64,000 nt of DNA from positions 620,001 through 684,000 of the forward strand of contig JAHBTP010000001.1 in the NCBI GenBank assembly GCA_019638485.1, given 5' to 3'. The notes below the pieces were generated by a model. It had not been told where the DNA came from, made no database searches, and worked only from the letters and a program-made list of their open reading frames with translations. Below are positions 1 to 9,020 of the stretch, piece by piece. This stretch comes from Ferruginibacter sp. (GTDB lineage Bacteria > Bacteroidota > Bacteroidia > Chitinophagales > Chitinophagaceae). Made by a program: the position numbers and the translations under genes. The stretch's first letter is position 1. The number at the start of each line of letters is the position of its first letter.

Positions 1-287
1 ATGTAAAAGAAGATTTGGCGGTATTTAAATTTATTTTAAACAGCATCCCTTTGCAACAGCAACAAGCAGGCAAAAAAGACCTTCGCAGATATAAGCTGAT
101 GTTTTATTATACCCTTATGCTGAAGGCATTGGGAGGTGCACAATTTGGTTTGTTTGGAAAGTATTTGAAACAACTCAGCAGCTTCGATAATATTTTTTTA
201 CTGACTGTTGAGTATATCAAACAAAAAGTGTTTAAAGTAAAACGGCCATTTAAAAAATTTCATACGGCAACACAATATATTTCATAA
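1..287 (+). CDS. C-terminal end of an unrecognised protein (5'-truncated by window edge)
   Basis: The frame is open to the left edge: the codons before the TTG at 15 read V-K-E-D with no stop, so this is the last 95 or so residues of a gene that starts outside the window. What is visible is basic and mixed hydrophobic (repeated Lys/Arg, 'LMFYYTLMLKALGG' about the middle) and ends with a Lys-rich stretch. No catalytic motif is seen. It lies 27 nt before a GT4 glycosyltransferase on the same strand, so it is probably the preceding gene of the exopolysaccharide operon and could be the tail of another glycosyltransferase, but that is only context. Confidence 0.55.
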   Translation, partial: VKEDLAVFKFILNSIPLQQQQAGKKDLRRYKLMFYYTLMLKALGGAQFGLFGKYLKQLSSFDNIFLLTVEYIKQKVFKVKRPFKKFHTATQYIS

Positions 288-314
288 TTACGTGAACAGA
301 TTTAGCAGCACAGC

Positions 315-1478
315 ATGAAGAAGAGATTAGCTATCATTACCACCCACCCGATTCAGTATAATGCACCGCTTTTTTCATTGTTGAATGAGCGGGGTAATAT
401 TGAGATAATGGTTTTTTATACCTGGGGTGAAGATGTGTTGGAAGATAAGTATGACCCCGGTTTTGGCAAGACCATCAAATGGGATATCCCGCTATTACAC
501 GGATATCCTTATACCTTTGTAAAGAATGTATCAAGAAAGCCGGGGTCGAAGCGTTTTAAAGGCATTGATAATCCAATCCTCATAAAAGAACTTGAAGCAT
601 GGGAGCCTGATGCAGTTTTGATTTACGGATGGTCGTTTAAATCGCATTTGAGGGTAATGCGCCATTTTAAAGGAAAAATTCCGGTTATATTTAGAGGGGA
701 TTCAACATTGTTGGACCAATTTGGTTTTGCAAAACATTGGGCAAGAAAAATATTTTTAACCTGGGTATATCGCTATATAGATTATGCCTTGTATGTGGGC
801 AAATCGAATTGGGCATATTTCCTGGCGCATGGATTACCGCCACATAAATTGATTCGTGCACCTCATACTGTTGATAACAACCGTTTTAATAAGAATGAAG
901 AGAATGTTGCCAGGGCAGGAGAGATCAAAAAATCGCTGGGAATTACCGATGATATGATCGTGTTTTTATTTGCGGCTAAGTTTGAACCTAAAAAAGATCC
1001 TGTTCAACTAATTAAAGCATTTAAGCAAGTAAAACATCCCGGAAAACATTTAATTATGGTTGGTGACGGACCTTTAAAGGAAGAAATGGAAAAGGAGCGT
1101 GGTGATGACCATACAATCCATTTCCTTCCTTTTCAAAATCAATCTCAAATGCCGGTAACCTATCAGTTGGGTGATGTATTTGTATTGCCGTCTTTAGGCC
1201 CGGAAACCTGGGGGTTGGCAGTGAATGAGGCGATGGCAGGAGAACTGGCAATTGTGGTGAGTGATACTTGCGGTTGTGCAGAAGACCTGATAAAGGTTGG
1301 TATAAACGGATATGTATTTCGTTCGGGAAATTTAGAAAGCCTTGTAGAAAAACTTCAATTGTGCGCCGACAATTCAGGTGCACTTAAAGAAATGGGAAAG
1401 GCATCCAAAGAGATAATTTCGGATTACAATTTTGAAATGGTTTGTTTGGCAATAGAGCAATTGATGGTTAAAGTGTAA
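315..1478 (+). CDS. GT4-family glycosyltransferase (GT-B fold)
   Basis: A 387-residue protein, the usual length for a GT4 retaining glycosyltransferase. The N-terminal half begins with a beta-strand/loop 'LAIITTHPIQY' typical of the acceptor domain. The C-terminal nucleotide-sugar domain shows 'FEPKKDP' (near residue 223), 'GDGPLKEEME' and an EX7E motif 'ETWGLAVNE' at about residues 297-305. It should act at the cytoplasmic face of the inner membrane, adding one sugar to a lipid-linked repeat unit. It is followed after 2 nt by a Wzy-like polymerase gene and belongs to the operon that runs to 5969. Donor and acceptor cannot be predicted. Confidence 0.88.
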   Translation: MKKRLAIITTHPIQYNAPLFSLLNERGNIEIMVFYTWGEDVLEDKYDPGFGKTIKWDIPLLHGYPYTFVKNVSRKPGSKRFKGIDNPILIKELEAWEPDAVLIYGWSFKSHLRVMRHFKGKIPVIFRGDSTLLDQFGFAKHWARKIFLTWVYRYIDYALYVGKSNWAYFLAHGLPPHKLIRAPHTVDNNRFNKNEENVARAGEIKKSLGITDDMIVFLFAAKFEPKKDPVQLIKAFKQVKHPGKHLIMVGDGPLKEEMEKERGDDHTIHFLPFQNQSQMPVTYQLGDVFVLPSLGPETWGLAVNEAMAGELAIVVSDTCGCAEDLIKVGINGYVFRSGNLESLVEKLQLCADNSGALKEMGKASKEIISDYNFEMVCLAIEQLMVKV

Positions 1479-1480
1479 AT

Positions 1481-2899
1481 ATGCAAACTCGATTACAATA
1501 TATTAAGTATGATGATGTTGCTCAGGGTTTCCTGATATTGCTATTGTTTGCCCAATTGTTTTTTTATAATGGTATTTATCTTTTTGTAGGCGCCTTTGTG
1601 CTTGGGTTTGTATTGTACTATTTGCAACAACCTTATAAACCATCTGTATTTTCTCTGATTTTTGTTTATCATTTCATTCAAATATCGGCAGGTGTTTGGT
1701 TAAGTAATTATTTGGGTGTAGATATTAATTTTCGATCACCAAGCACCGGTGTGGCAACAATAGCGAGTTATGTGGGCGTGGTGCTGCTGTTTTTACCTGT
1801 TATTTATTATCAAAATAAAATTCCGCCTTTCAATCGAGATGACTTAAAGCGATATGCATTAAAAATCTCCACCCGGCGTGTATTTGTGGCCTATCTAATT
1901 TCTTATTTCGTAGCCAATTCTATATCTGCTGCCGCATTCAGAATTGACTGGCTTACGCAGATTGCCTTGGCGTTGGTGAATTTAAAATGGGTTATCTTTT
2001 TGTTATTCGGCTTCCTCGTTATTTTGAAAGGAGAGATGAAAAAAATCTTCTTCCTTGCCATTGGATTAGAATTTATATCGGGCTTTTTCAGTTATTTCTC
2101 CGATTTTAAAATGGTGATTTTTTTTACGGCATTTTTGTTTCTAACCTTTATTAAGGAAGTGAAATTTAAAACCCTTTTCATTGCCATCACCGGAATCCTC
2201 TTTGCTGCTTATTTGGGCGTTTTTTGGACTTCCATAAAGGGTGAGTACCGTAAATTTCTAAATCAGGGCTCCCGCACACAAACTGTTCAGGTAACCCAGG
2301 AAGAGGCAATGAACAAACTGATAGACCTGGTACAACAGGGTAGGGAGGAGTCACAGGATAACCCAGCAGCTAACTTTTTGGACCGGCTTCAATATACTTA
2401 TCACTTGGCAAAGACCATGGATAATGTACCCGCTATTATTCCTTTTCAACAAGGCTCAAACTGGGGAGAAACAATTTTATTCGTATTTACACCACGGGTG
2501 CTGAACCCCGAAAAACCAAAATTTGAAGCCACCGTTAAAACGAGAAAATATACCGGACTTGCGTATGCCGGACAACGACAAGGTGCATCTTTCAGCCTCG
2601 GCTATTTTGCAGATGGATATATTGATTTCGGATTGGTAGGTATGTTTTTTCCAATCCTACTTATTGGCTTTATATACGGTATGCTCTATTTTTATTTTGT
2701 AAAAAATACATCCAATAATATTTTGGTGAATTATGCGGTTGTGGGTGCATTGTTTATGGAGTTTACCGCCTTTGAAGTTGACAGCACACGCCTTTTAGGC
2801 AGGCTATATATTTATGCACTCACTTTTTATTTATTAAAAGTATTTTTCTTCCCCTGGTTTTTGGAACAAATTTCTATTAAGGAACCTGCATCAAAATAA
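1481..2899 (+). CDS. Wzy-like O-antigen/exopolysaccharide polymerase, polytopic membrane protein
   Basis: A 472-residue, very hydrophobic protein with roughly ten or more predicted membrane segments and one large hydrophilic loop (about residues 250-375), the topology of O-antigen ligase/polymerase proteins. No sequence motif fixes the function; the call rests on topology and on position between two glycosyltransferases in an exopolysaccharide operon that also holds an exosortase. The ATG at 1481 lies 2 nt after the previous stop, so translation is probably coupled. It would join lipid-linked repeat units on the periplasmic side. A general membrane protein of other function cannot be excluded. 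Confidence 0.72.
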   Translation: MQTRLQYIKYDDVAQGFLILLLFAQLFFYNGIYLFVGAFVLGFVLYYLQQPYKPSVFSLIFVYHFIQISAGVWLSNYLGVDINFRSPSTGVATIASYVGVVLLFLPVIYYQNKIPPFNRDDLKRYALKISTRRVFVAYLISYFVANSISAAAFRIDWLTQIALALVNLKWVIFLLFGFLVILKGEMKKIFFLAIGLEFISGFFSYFSDFKMVIFFTAFLFLTFIKEVKFKTLFIAITGILFAAYLGVFWTSIKGEYRKFLNQGSRTQTVQVTQEEAMNKLIDLVQQGREESQDNPAANFLDRLQYTYHLAKTMDNVPAIIPFQQGSNWGETILFVFTPRVLNPEKPKFEATVKTRKYTGLAYAGQRQGASFSLGYFADGYIDFGLVGMFFPILLIGFIYGMLYFYFVKNTSNNILVNYAVVGALFMEFTAFEVDSTRLLGRLYIYALTFYLLKVFFFPWFLEQISIKEPASK

Positions 2900-2914
2900 C
2901 GTTCTTTTATACGG

Positions 2915-4033
2915 ATGCCTGCAATACGAAAAATATTAATTACCACCCCATGGTTTAGTCCTGCATTCCGTGCCGGCGGGCCGGTACAATCAGTAATTAA
3001 TATGGTAAACAATTTTAAAAATGATGTTGCCTATTATATTTTAACCGGCAATACAGATTTGAATGGAGAAGAGTTGAATGTAAAAGAGGATGAATGGATA
3101 CGGTACAATGACATCACACAGGTAATGTATTTGAAGAAAGATAAAAGGAGTGAAAAAATTATTGCAGAAGCAGAGAAAATACAACCTGATTCCATCTTTA
3201 TAATTGGAATATATGATTGGTGTTTTAATGTTGTACCATTATACTTTATAAAAAACAAAAGAAAAATTATTTCAACACGTGGTATGTTGATGCCCGGTGC
3301 ATTGCGGCAAAAACCATTAAAAAAGAAAATGTATTTCTTGGGCTGGAAACTTTTCGGATTACAAAAAAAAGGATTCTTTCATGCAACAAGTGAGGCGGAG
3401 GCTGCAGCGATTACAGATATGTTTGGAAAAGATGCAAAAATTCAGATTGCAGCCAACTACCCGCGACTTTTCTCTCTATTACCGGGAGGGCAAAAAAGAG
3501 CAGGAGTTTTAAACCTCGCATCAATAGCGCTTATCAGCCCCATGAAAAACCATGCATTGGTGCTTGAGGCATTGTTGCAATGCAAAATGAATATTGTATA
3601 TGATATTTACGGGCCAATTAAGGATGCTGGTTATTTTGAAATTTGTAAAAGGCTTATTGCACATATGCCTGCCAATGTGCAGGTAACCATACATGGTGAA
3701 ATCTTACCTGATGCCGTTGAATCATCATTAGCGGCATGCGATGTATTTATTCAGCCGAGTAAGAGTGAGAATTATGCACATGCTATTATTGAGGCCCTCA
3801 GCGCCGGCAGGCCGGTAATTACCAGCCGGTTTACATCCTGGAATGATTTAGCAGAGACACGTGCAGGAATGAATGTTGAATTAAACACCGCGGCAATTTT
3901 ATTTGCTATTGAAAAATTTGCATTAATGACAGGACAAGAATTTGCCGAATGGCAGCAAGGCGCATTTTATTATAGCCGGAAAGCTGTTGATATTACGGCT
4001 ATCCACCGGCAGTATGAAAAATTATTTTTCTAA
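2915..4033 (+). CDS. GT4-family glycosyltransferase
   Basis: A 372-residue GT-B glycosyltransferase. The N-terminus 'ITTPWFSPAFRAGGPVQS' carries the Gly-rich loop seen in many GT4 enzymes that act on lipid-linked sugars. The C-terminal domain has 'ISPMKNHALVLEAL' and the donor-site stretch 'QPSKSENYAHAIIEALSAG', where the EX7E pattern reads E-N-Y-A-H-A-I-I-E. It is 15 nt after the Wzy-like gene and 21 nt before the exosortase gene, in one operon. It should add a sugar to the growing repeat unit in the cytoplasm; the sugar is unknown. Confidence 0.85.
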   Translation: MPAIRKILITTPWFSPAFRAGGPVQSVINMVNNFKNDVAYYILTGNTDLNGEELNVKEDEWIRYNDITQVMYLKKDKRSEKIIAEAEKIQPDSIFIIGIYDWCFNVVPLYFIKNKRKIISTRGMLMPGALRQKPLKKKMYFLGWKLFGLQKKGFFHATSEAEAAAITDMFGKDAKIQIAANYPRLFSLLPGGQKRAGVLNLASIALISPMKNHALVLEALLQCKMNIVYDIYGPIKDAGYFEICKRLIAHMPANVQVTIHGEILPDAVESSLAACDVFIQPSKSENYAHAIIEALSAGRPVITSRFTSWNDLAETRAGMNVELNTAAILFAIEKFALMTGQEFAEWQQGAFYYSRKAVDITAIHRQYEKLFF

Positions 4034-4054
4034 TTTTATTTTTAAAAAATAACA

Positions 4055-4606
4055 GTGCAGTTATTAAAAGACCGGCAGTTTGTGATGTTTGCACTTAAGT
4101 TTCTTATACTTTTTGCAATCTTTTATTTTACCACAACATTGATTATTGCCCTGGCAGCGCCGGGTGGTTTGTATAGTCCATTTGTACAGAAATACCTCGA
4201 CTATGTTACCGCTCTTGCCAAATCGCTGGAATGGGGCACACGCTCCTTTGTAAAAGTATTCGGCTATGATACATATATCCTACCCAATTTTATTGTTCGC
4301 ATTGTTAACGGCACCGGTATCCGTATCGCATTCAACTGTTTGGGATACGGTGTGATGAGTTTTTGGCTTGCCTATGTGCTGGCAACAGCAAAACCATGGC
4401 TAAAAAAGTTTGGATGGGTTATTTTCGGCTGGGTATTGTTGTGGATTATTAATGTAATTAGGTTGGGATTGCTTTTACTGGCTTATAATAAAAACTGGGA
4501 AATGCCATTGGGTATTGATCACCATACTTGGTTTAATATTTGTGCCTATGGTGCTATCTTTACCATGATGTATTTTTTTGAAAGAAAAAGTAAAAACAAA
4601 CCTTAA
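4055..4606 (+). CDS. Exosortase family protein (exopolysaccharide-associated)
   Basis: A 183-residue membrane protein, the size of the short exosortase/archaeosortase core. The catalytic triad of the family is visible: Cys95 in 'AFNCLGYGVMSFW', Arg136 in 'INVIRLGLLL' and His156/157 in 'DHHTWFN'. Several membrane segments surround these residues. Exosortases cleave C-terminal sorting signals of secreted proteins (a transpeptidase-like role), and co-occurrence with exopolysaccharide genes is established for the family. The start is a GTG at 4055, 21 nt after the preceding stop; an in-frame ATG at 4085 is possible but would trim the first membrane segment. The Bacteroidetes subtype cannot be assigned by eye, and no clear substrate is in the window. 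Confidence 0.85.
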   Translation: MQLLKDRQFVMFALKFLILFAIFYFTTTLIIALAAPGGLYSPFVQKYLDYVTALAKSLEWGTRSFVKVFGYDTYILPNFIVRIVNGTGIRIAFNCLGYGVMSFWLAYVLATAKPWLKKFGWVIFGWVLLWIINVIRLGLLLLAYNKNWEMPLGIDHHTWFNICAYGAIFTMMYFFERKSKNKP

Positions 4607-4611
4607 AGAAA

Positions 4612-5163
4612 ATGACAAAGGTTGACTTGTCGAAATTTAAAAATCCCGAATTTCATACGGGGAGTCTCCTAAAGCGAATTTTGTGGTACTATACTAATCT
4701 GTGCTTTTTTCGTTCAGGTGTTTTTCCTGTTTATGGTTTGAAGCGAGGATTGCTTCGTTGTTTTGGAGCTAAGGTGGGAAAGGGAGTTGTCATTAAACCG
4801 CATGTAAATATTAAATACCCCTGGAATTTGTCCATTGGTGCATATTCCTGGATTGGTGAAGGAGTATGGATTGATAATCTTGCTCAGGTAACTATTAATG
4901 AAAATGTGTGTCTGTCTCAAAATGCTTTCTTATTAACGGGAAATCATAATTATAAAAAGCAAGCCTTCAATTTAATGATTAAGCCAATAGTTTTAGAAGA
5001 AGGAGTATGGATAGGTGCTAAAGCAATTGTTTGCCCGGGTGTTACCGCCCAATCGCATGCTATGTTATCTGTGGGAAGTGTAGCCACAAAAGACCTTGAA
5101 CCATTTTCGATTTATACCGGTAATCCTGCTGTTATAATTAAAAAAAGAGTAATGGAAGATTAG
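4612..5163 (+). CDS. WcaF-like exopolysaccharide O-acetyltransferase (hexapeptide repeat)
   Basis: A 183-residue left-handed beta-helix acyltransferase. The hexapeptide rungs run from about residue 55 ('GKGVVIKPHVNI') through 'IGAYSWIGEGVWIDNL' and 'EEGVWIGAKAIVCPGV' to the C-terminus 'GNPAVIIKKR'. The catalytic-type His is in 'LLTGNHNY'. This arrangement and length match the WcaF family of colanic-acid-type acetyltransferases, which transfer acetyl from acetyl-CoA to a sugar in the cytoplasm. The gene starts 5 nt after the exosortase stop. It probably acetylates a sugar of the repeat unit made by the neighbouring glycosyltransferases. Confidence 0.88.
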   Translation: MTKVDLSKFKNPEFHTGSLLKRILWYYTNLCFFRSGVFPVYGLKRGLLRCFGAKVGKGVVIKPHVNIKYPWNLSIGAYSWIGEGVWIDNLAQVTINENVCLSQNAFLLTGNHNYKKQAFNLMIKPIVLEEGVWIGAKAIVCPGVTAQSHAMLSVGSVATKDLEPFSIYTGNPAVIIKKRVMED

Positions 5164-5219
5164 CCTTAATTTTACCGCAAGCACAATGAAAAATTAATAG
5201 ACGAAAATTGTGGCTTGTT

Positions 5220-5969
5220 ATGAAAGTTACCATTATTACAGTTACCTATAATTCTGAAAAGTATCTTGAAGATTGTATTCAGTCTGTTATTAATCAGGAT
5301 TATAAAGATTTTGAGTATATCATTGTTGACGGTAAGTCTTCCGATAGCACCCTTTCTATTATTAAAAAGTATGAGTCCAAAATTTATCGTTGGATTTCAG
5401 AAACCGACAGAGGAATGTACGATGCCATTAATAAAGGGATGGCAATGGCAACAGGTGATGTAATCGGTATCTTGAATAGTGATGATGTTATGGCCTCTAC
5501 CGATGTGATAAGGAGTGTGGCAAAGGCATTTGAAGAGAATAATACTGATACCATTTATGCCGACCTGGAATATGTTGATTCGGAAGATATGAATAAGATT
5601 TATCGAATTTGGAAAGGGAAGCCCTTCAAACGCAGCCGGTTTAGATGGGGCTGGATGCCTGCACATCCTACTTTTTATATTAAACGTGAATTAGTAGCCA
5701 AGTACGGAGGGTATGAGAATCACTTTTATAGTGCTGCTGATTATGAATTTATGTCGCGCTACTTGTACTTTTTTAAACTTTCAGCATATTATTTACCCAA
5801 GCTTTTGGTAAAAATGCGTAGAGGTGGTCAAAGTAACCAAGGTATCTTTAAAAGATTACGTGCTAACCGACGTGATTATTTAGCCATGCGTAAAAATAAA
5901 ATTCCACTTCCATTTATTGTTTCTATTCTAAAACCATTGAGCAAGCTACATCAGTATGGCAAACGGTAG
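5220..5969 (+). CDS. GT2-family glycosyltransferase (GT-A fold)
   Basis: A 249-residue GT2 enzyme. It opens with 'VTIITVTYNSEKYLEDCI', followed by 'YIIVDGKSSDST' and the metal-binding acidic motif 'GILNSDDV'. 'ETDRGMYDAINKG' is characteristic of the WcaE/WcaA-like GT2 subgroup. I chose the ATG at 5220 because it starts directly on the first beta-strand; a TTG four codons upstream (5208) adds nothing recognisable. It is the last gene of the operon and is followed by about 230 nt without a gene. It should transfer one sugar to the lipid-linked intermediate in the cytoplasm. Confidence 0.88.
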   Translation: MKVTIITVTYNSEKYLEDCIQSVINQDYKDFEYIIVDGKSSDSTLSIIKKYESKIYRWISETDRGMYDAINKGMAMATGDVIGILNSDDVMASTDVIRSVAKAFEENNTDTIYADLEYVDSEDMNKIYRIWKGKPFKRSRFRWGWMPAHPTFYIKRELVAKYGGYENHFYSAADYEFMSRYLYFFKLSAYYLPKLLVKMRRGGQSNQGIFKRLRANRRDYLAMRKNKIPLPFIVSILKPLSKLHQYGKR

Positions 5970-6199
5970 GGCACGGGGCAGGATAATATTTATCCGTACA
6001 AATTAGCACAGGCCATTGGAAGTGTAATGAATAAATCGGTTAGTCTTCTGGTAATAATAATCACTATCTTTTAAATTTGAATTTTTCTGAGGGATTTTTA
6101 AGGCTCTATCATTTCAAAGTTGCATAAATGTTTCTTTTCTTGCACAATGTTTCAATCTATCACAATAGCCCGCAATTATTGCATGTTAGCAACATATTT

Positions 6200-6967
6200 T
6201 TAAAACTCTTTAAACCAATGCCATGGTCTATCATCATTACTAATTTTTTGTAATGCAATCATTGATGATTTTAATTTTAATTTTTTATCGCTTTTTATTA
6301 CTTTACTAGCAAATATTTCGTATTTTATTTTCATCGGAAGAATTTTTGACATAATATAAAAAGGCAGTTTAAAAAATAAATCAAAAATTTCTCGTTGTTT
6401 TGTTACATTGATTTCAACATTTCCAATCATTTTATAAGATGGATAATTTAAAAGGTATCTCATTAATTTATTTATACCTGGAAGACCAACATCGTCAATT
6501 ACAATTATGCCACCGATATTGATTAATCTGTTTAAATAGAAAAAATCAATTAGTGTATGGTCAAATGTATGCCAACCATCAATAAAAGCAAAGTCATATT
6601 TAATTTGTTTCTCTAATAATTGAGGTAATGCAATTTCTGACGGTTTCTCAATTATGTTAAAAAAATTGACATTTGCCTTTTTTAAATTGGTTATACCGAT
6701 ATTTTTCCAATCAGAACTTTGAAAAGGGTCTATTATTGTGTGTGAAACATTTTTATTTTTTTCAAGTTCTGAGCATATAAAAAGAGATGAAATTCCATAA
6801 GCACAGCCAACTTCAATTGTATTTTTAGGTTTATTCTCTCTAATAATCTTTTTTAGAAATTCTCCTTCTTTTTCATCTAAATTAGAGTTCAATTCATATT
6901 CGTTTCCTAAATCATCAACTACTTTTTTTGTTTCAAAAATATTCTTTAATAAATCATTCGCATTCAT
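6200..6967 (-). CDS. Class I SAM-dependent methyltransferase (Methyltransf_24-like)
   Basis: A 255-residue protein with a Rossmann methyltransferase core: SAM-binding 'IEVGCAYGISSLFI' near residue 55, acidic 'IIDPF' after strand 2, and 'YDFAFIDGWHTFDHTLIDF' plus 'GGIIVIDDVGLPG' as in the O-methyltransferase/CmcI-like group. The substrate is unknown; sugar or small-molecule O-methylation would suit the nearby polysaccharide operon. It is transcribed against that operon, is isolated on both sides, and is visibly more AT-rich (runs of AAA/TTT, Lys/Ile/Asn-rich protein) than its neighbours, which fits recent gain. The ATG at 6967 is the only good start. Confidence 0.82.
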   Translation of the reverse strand: MNANDLLKNIFETKKVVDDLGNEYELNSNLDEKEGEFLKKIIRENKPKNTIEVGCAYGISSLFICSELEKNKNVSHTIIDPFQSSDWKNIGITNLKKANVNFFNIIEKPSEIALPQLLEKQIKYDFAFIDGWHTFDHTLIDFFYLNRLINIGGIIVIDDVGLPGINKLMRYLLNYPSYKMIGNVEINVTKQREIFDLFFKLPFYIMSKILPMKIKYEIFASKVIKSDKKLKLKSSMIALQKISNDDRPWHWFKEF

Positions 6968-7030
6968 TTTTTTTATATTTAGTTTTTGTGATTATCAATT
7001 ATTTCTGCTAAAATTTGTGTTTATGTAATG

Positions 7031-7098
7031 CGAGGATTAGGAGTGCTAAAAAATGGGGCGTAGCAGAATGTTTAGCGCGACCTGCTCCGTGTTCCTCG
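7031..7098. repeat. Nested imperfect inverted repeat
   Basis: Outer arms CGAGGA (7031-7036) and TCCTCG (7093-7098) enclose inner arms GTGCTAAA (7043-7050) and TTTAGCGC (7071-7078), which pair with one G-T wobble. A GTTAGGC heptamer follows at 7153-7159; read on the minus strand it is GCCTAAC, which fits the RYYYAAC core of integron attC sites. The opposing GTTRRRY core at the far end was not found, so an attC assignment is not supported. Confidence 0.45.
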
Positions 7099-7690
7099 TA
7101 ACCGAACTATATTGTGAAACATAAACTTTTACCCCCATTGCAAAAGCATTTTGTTAGGCGCTATGCCAATTATATGAACCTCTAATTGAATTGTGGAGTT
7201 ACTCCATATTTCCTTTAATTGCTTCATTGTACAAAGATTCAACGCTTCTTTAGTCGGCCGATAAGTGTTTGGACTTTGGTGTAATCTGTCAGTGGCTGTT
7301 TAAATGATAATTTTGTCATTTATTTTATTTAAGGTCATTTTTTAAATAGCATTGTGCCCAACTTTTTATACCTCTTATAAAACTAAGAAATTATTTAAAA
7401 ATCGGGTGGCTTTGTGCACATTTTTATTATACACAGAGAGAATTTATTATTCACAATGTGCCTGTGATGATATGTTGTTTTGGTGACTTTGTTTATAGGG
7501 AAGAAGCGTTGCTGCCGGGGGTGTCTCCGATTCAAAGATTGTAATTTTCAAAACACGGCATTAATAGCCCACCAGACGTATTTAGGGGCTATAACGGTTA
7601 CAAATAGAAGAAGATATTTTTGTAAAGGCAAAATAGACGCCTTCATTCCCAACGAAAAACCAACAACTCGTAACTCATAATTAATAACAT

Positions 7691-7729
7691 CTTCGTTATT
7701 TTTACTTCGGAACATACCGAAGAACGAAG
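7691..7729. repeat. Nested perfect inverted repeat
   Basis: CTTCGTT (7691-7697) pairs with AACGAAG (7723-7729), and inside it CTTCGG (7705-7710) pairs with CCGAAG (7717-7722) around a 6-nt loop. A 7-nt unpaired stretch lies on the left side only. No T-tract follows the right arm, so a terminator is not supported. Confidence 0.45.
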
Positions 7730-8216
7730 GAAAAAGATCAACGAAAATCTGTGCCATTTGCGTGAGATGTAATTTACCGGCTTTGCCGGGATGGCCTCAA
7801 TTATAAAAGGAGCCTGTATGATTCGCATGTTTGTAAAATCAATTACAGTTGGAATCTGCGATATCCGCGAGAGGTTTAATACTCACTGGTTGCGCGTATG
7901 AATGAAATTAAAAAAGCAATCCGTAAGATTCCAATATTGATATAAACAATTTGAAACAGCGTGTGTTCCACCCCGCGGGGGGCGAATGTGTTCCGGATAA
8001 TTTATGTCGTATATTATCAATCTCTTTTACGGCCTACAACCTTCATGCCCGTTTCAAACAGTGTTAATTTTTAAATGCCCAACAATTTCATTATGAGGCC
8101 TGTGAAGTATAATGGTTGCGAATACATGGATTTATCCAAATTTGACTTTTCCTGAAACATGAAAGAATATAGATAAAATAATCGTCACAAATGACTACAA
8201 TTGCTTGTTCTTGTAC

Positions 8217-8819
8217 TTAATTCTTTTTGCATTTTACCAAATAAAATGGAAGAATATCCTCTATTTCAGTTATTTCAAAAAGCCCTACTTGGATAAATTC
8301 TTCCGCTATTGATTCATTGTCATAAAAGAAGAGTTTAATTCCGGGAAATATTTCAAATAGATCTTTGCCAACTTGTGTTCCTTGCCCATAAGTTTGAGCT
8401 TTTTTACTAATTGTTGCAAATACCATAATTCCACCTTCTCTTAGTTGATTGAAACAGTCCTGAATTAATTTTCTTCTTTCATTTTTGTCTAATAAATGGA
8501 TTAATGCATAACAAAATATAGCATCATATAATGTGTCGTCAAAGGGCATTTCAGTTACTGAGCCATGATAAATTTTTAATTCATCACCAAAATGCTTTTT
8601 AGCTAATTCAATAGCTGTTTGTGAAATTTCAATACCGGTTACCAAAATCCCATTGTCAATGAATGGCTTTGCATTTCGTCCATAACCAATACCGGGGATT
8701 AAGATATTTTTTACATGATGCTCGATAAAAAAATCCTTGGTTAAAATTGCTGATTTTGCTGGCGTAAAGCCCCATACCTCTTGTTTATCCTTAAATAATT
8801 CCTCCCATATTTCTAACAT
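8217..8819 (-). CDS. Class I SAM-dependent methyltransferase (Methyltransf_25-like)
   Basis: A compact 200-residue methyltransferase. Motif I is 'ILIPGIGYGRNAKPF', motif II 'VTGIEISQTAIELA', then 'GSVTEMPFDDTLYDAIFCY' and 'LREGGIMVFATIS', the order of a class I Rossmann fold. The 'EVWGFTPAKSAI' start resembles the TehB/thiopurine-methyltransferase-like small enzymes that methylate small molecules. The gene stands alone on the minus strand beside the hairpin-rich region and is AT-rich. Substrate unknown. The ATG at 8819 is followed directly by a helix that fits the family, so the start looks right. Confidence 0.82.
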   Translation of the reverse strand: MLEIWEELFKDKQEVWGFTPAKSAILTKDFFIEHHVKNILIPGIGYGRNAKPFIDNGILVTGIEISQTAIELAKKHFGDELKIYHGSVTEMPFDDTLYDAIFCYALIHLLDKNERRKLIQDCFNQLREGGIMVFATISKKAQTYGQGTQVGKDLFEIFPGIKLFFYDNESIAEEFIQVGLFEITEIEDILPFYLVKCKKN

Positions 8820-9020
8820 CGCTATATTTCATTTTTTTTTGAACTAACGTAAATTAATTTATTCATTTCATTAATTTACTTTTTTTGTCTCACTGGTTAA
8901 TACTTACACCGGTTGAGTTATAAGCGTATTTTTCCCATTAAAACGTAAATAATTTTAAAAATGAAGTATTACCTTCATAACTTCTATGTTCGAGTAATTA
9001 ATAGAATTAACTATTAGAAG

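Larger units (their letters stand above)
6968..8216. other. Non-coding, hairpin-rich intergenic region (1.25 kb)
   Basis: No open frame here looks like a real protein: the longest, on either strand, have no domain, no plausible start context and odd composition. Instead several self-complementary sequences occur: a nested imperfect palindrome at 7031-7098, a nested perfect one at 7691-7729, CCGGC-TTT-GCCGG at 7777-7789 and CCCCGCGGGG at 7971-7980. The stretch separates two lone methyltransferase genes and looks like accumulated repeat debris or a former insertion locus. Confidence 0.6.

Noticed and set aside
7025..7160. Complete integron attC site
   Set aside because: One core heptamer and a palindrome fit, but the opposing GTTRRRY core is missing and no integrase or cassette array is visible.
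7480..7680. Short + strand frame, and overlapping minus frames at 7548-7828, in the hairpin-rich region
   Set aside because: No domain, signal or fitting start; composition and overlap with palindromes indicate chance frames.
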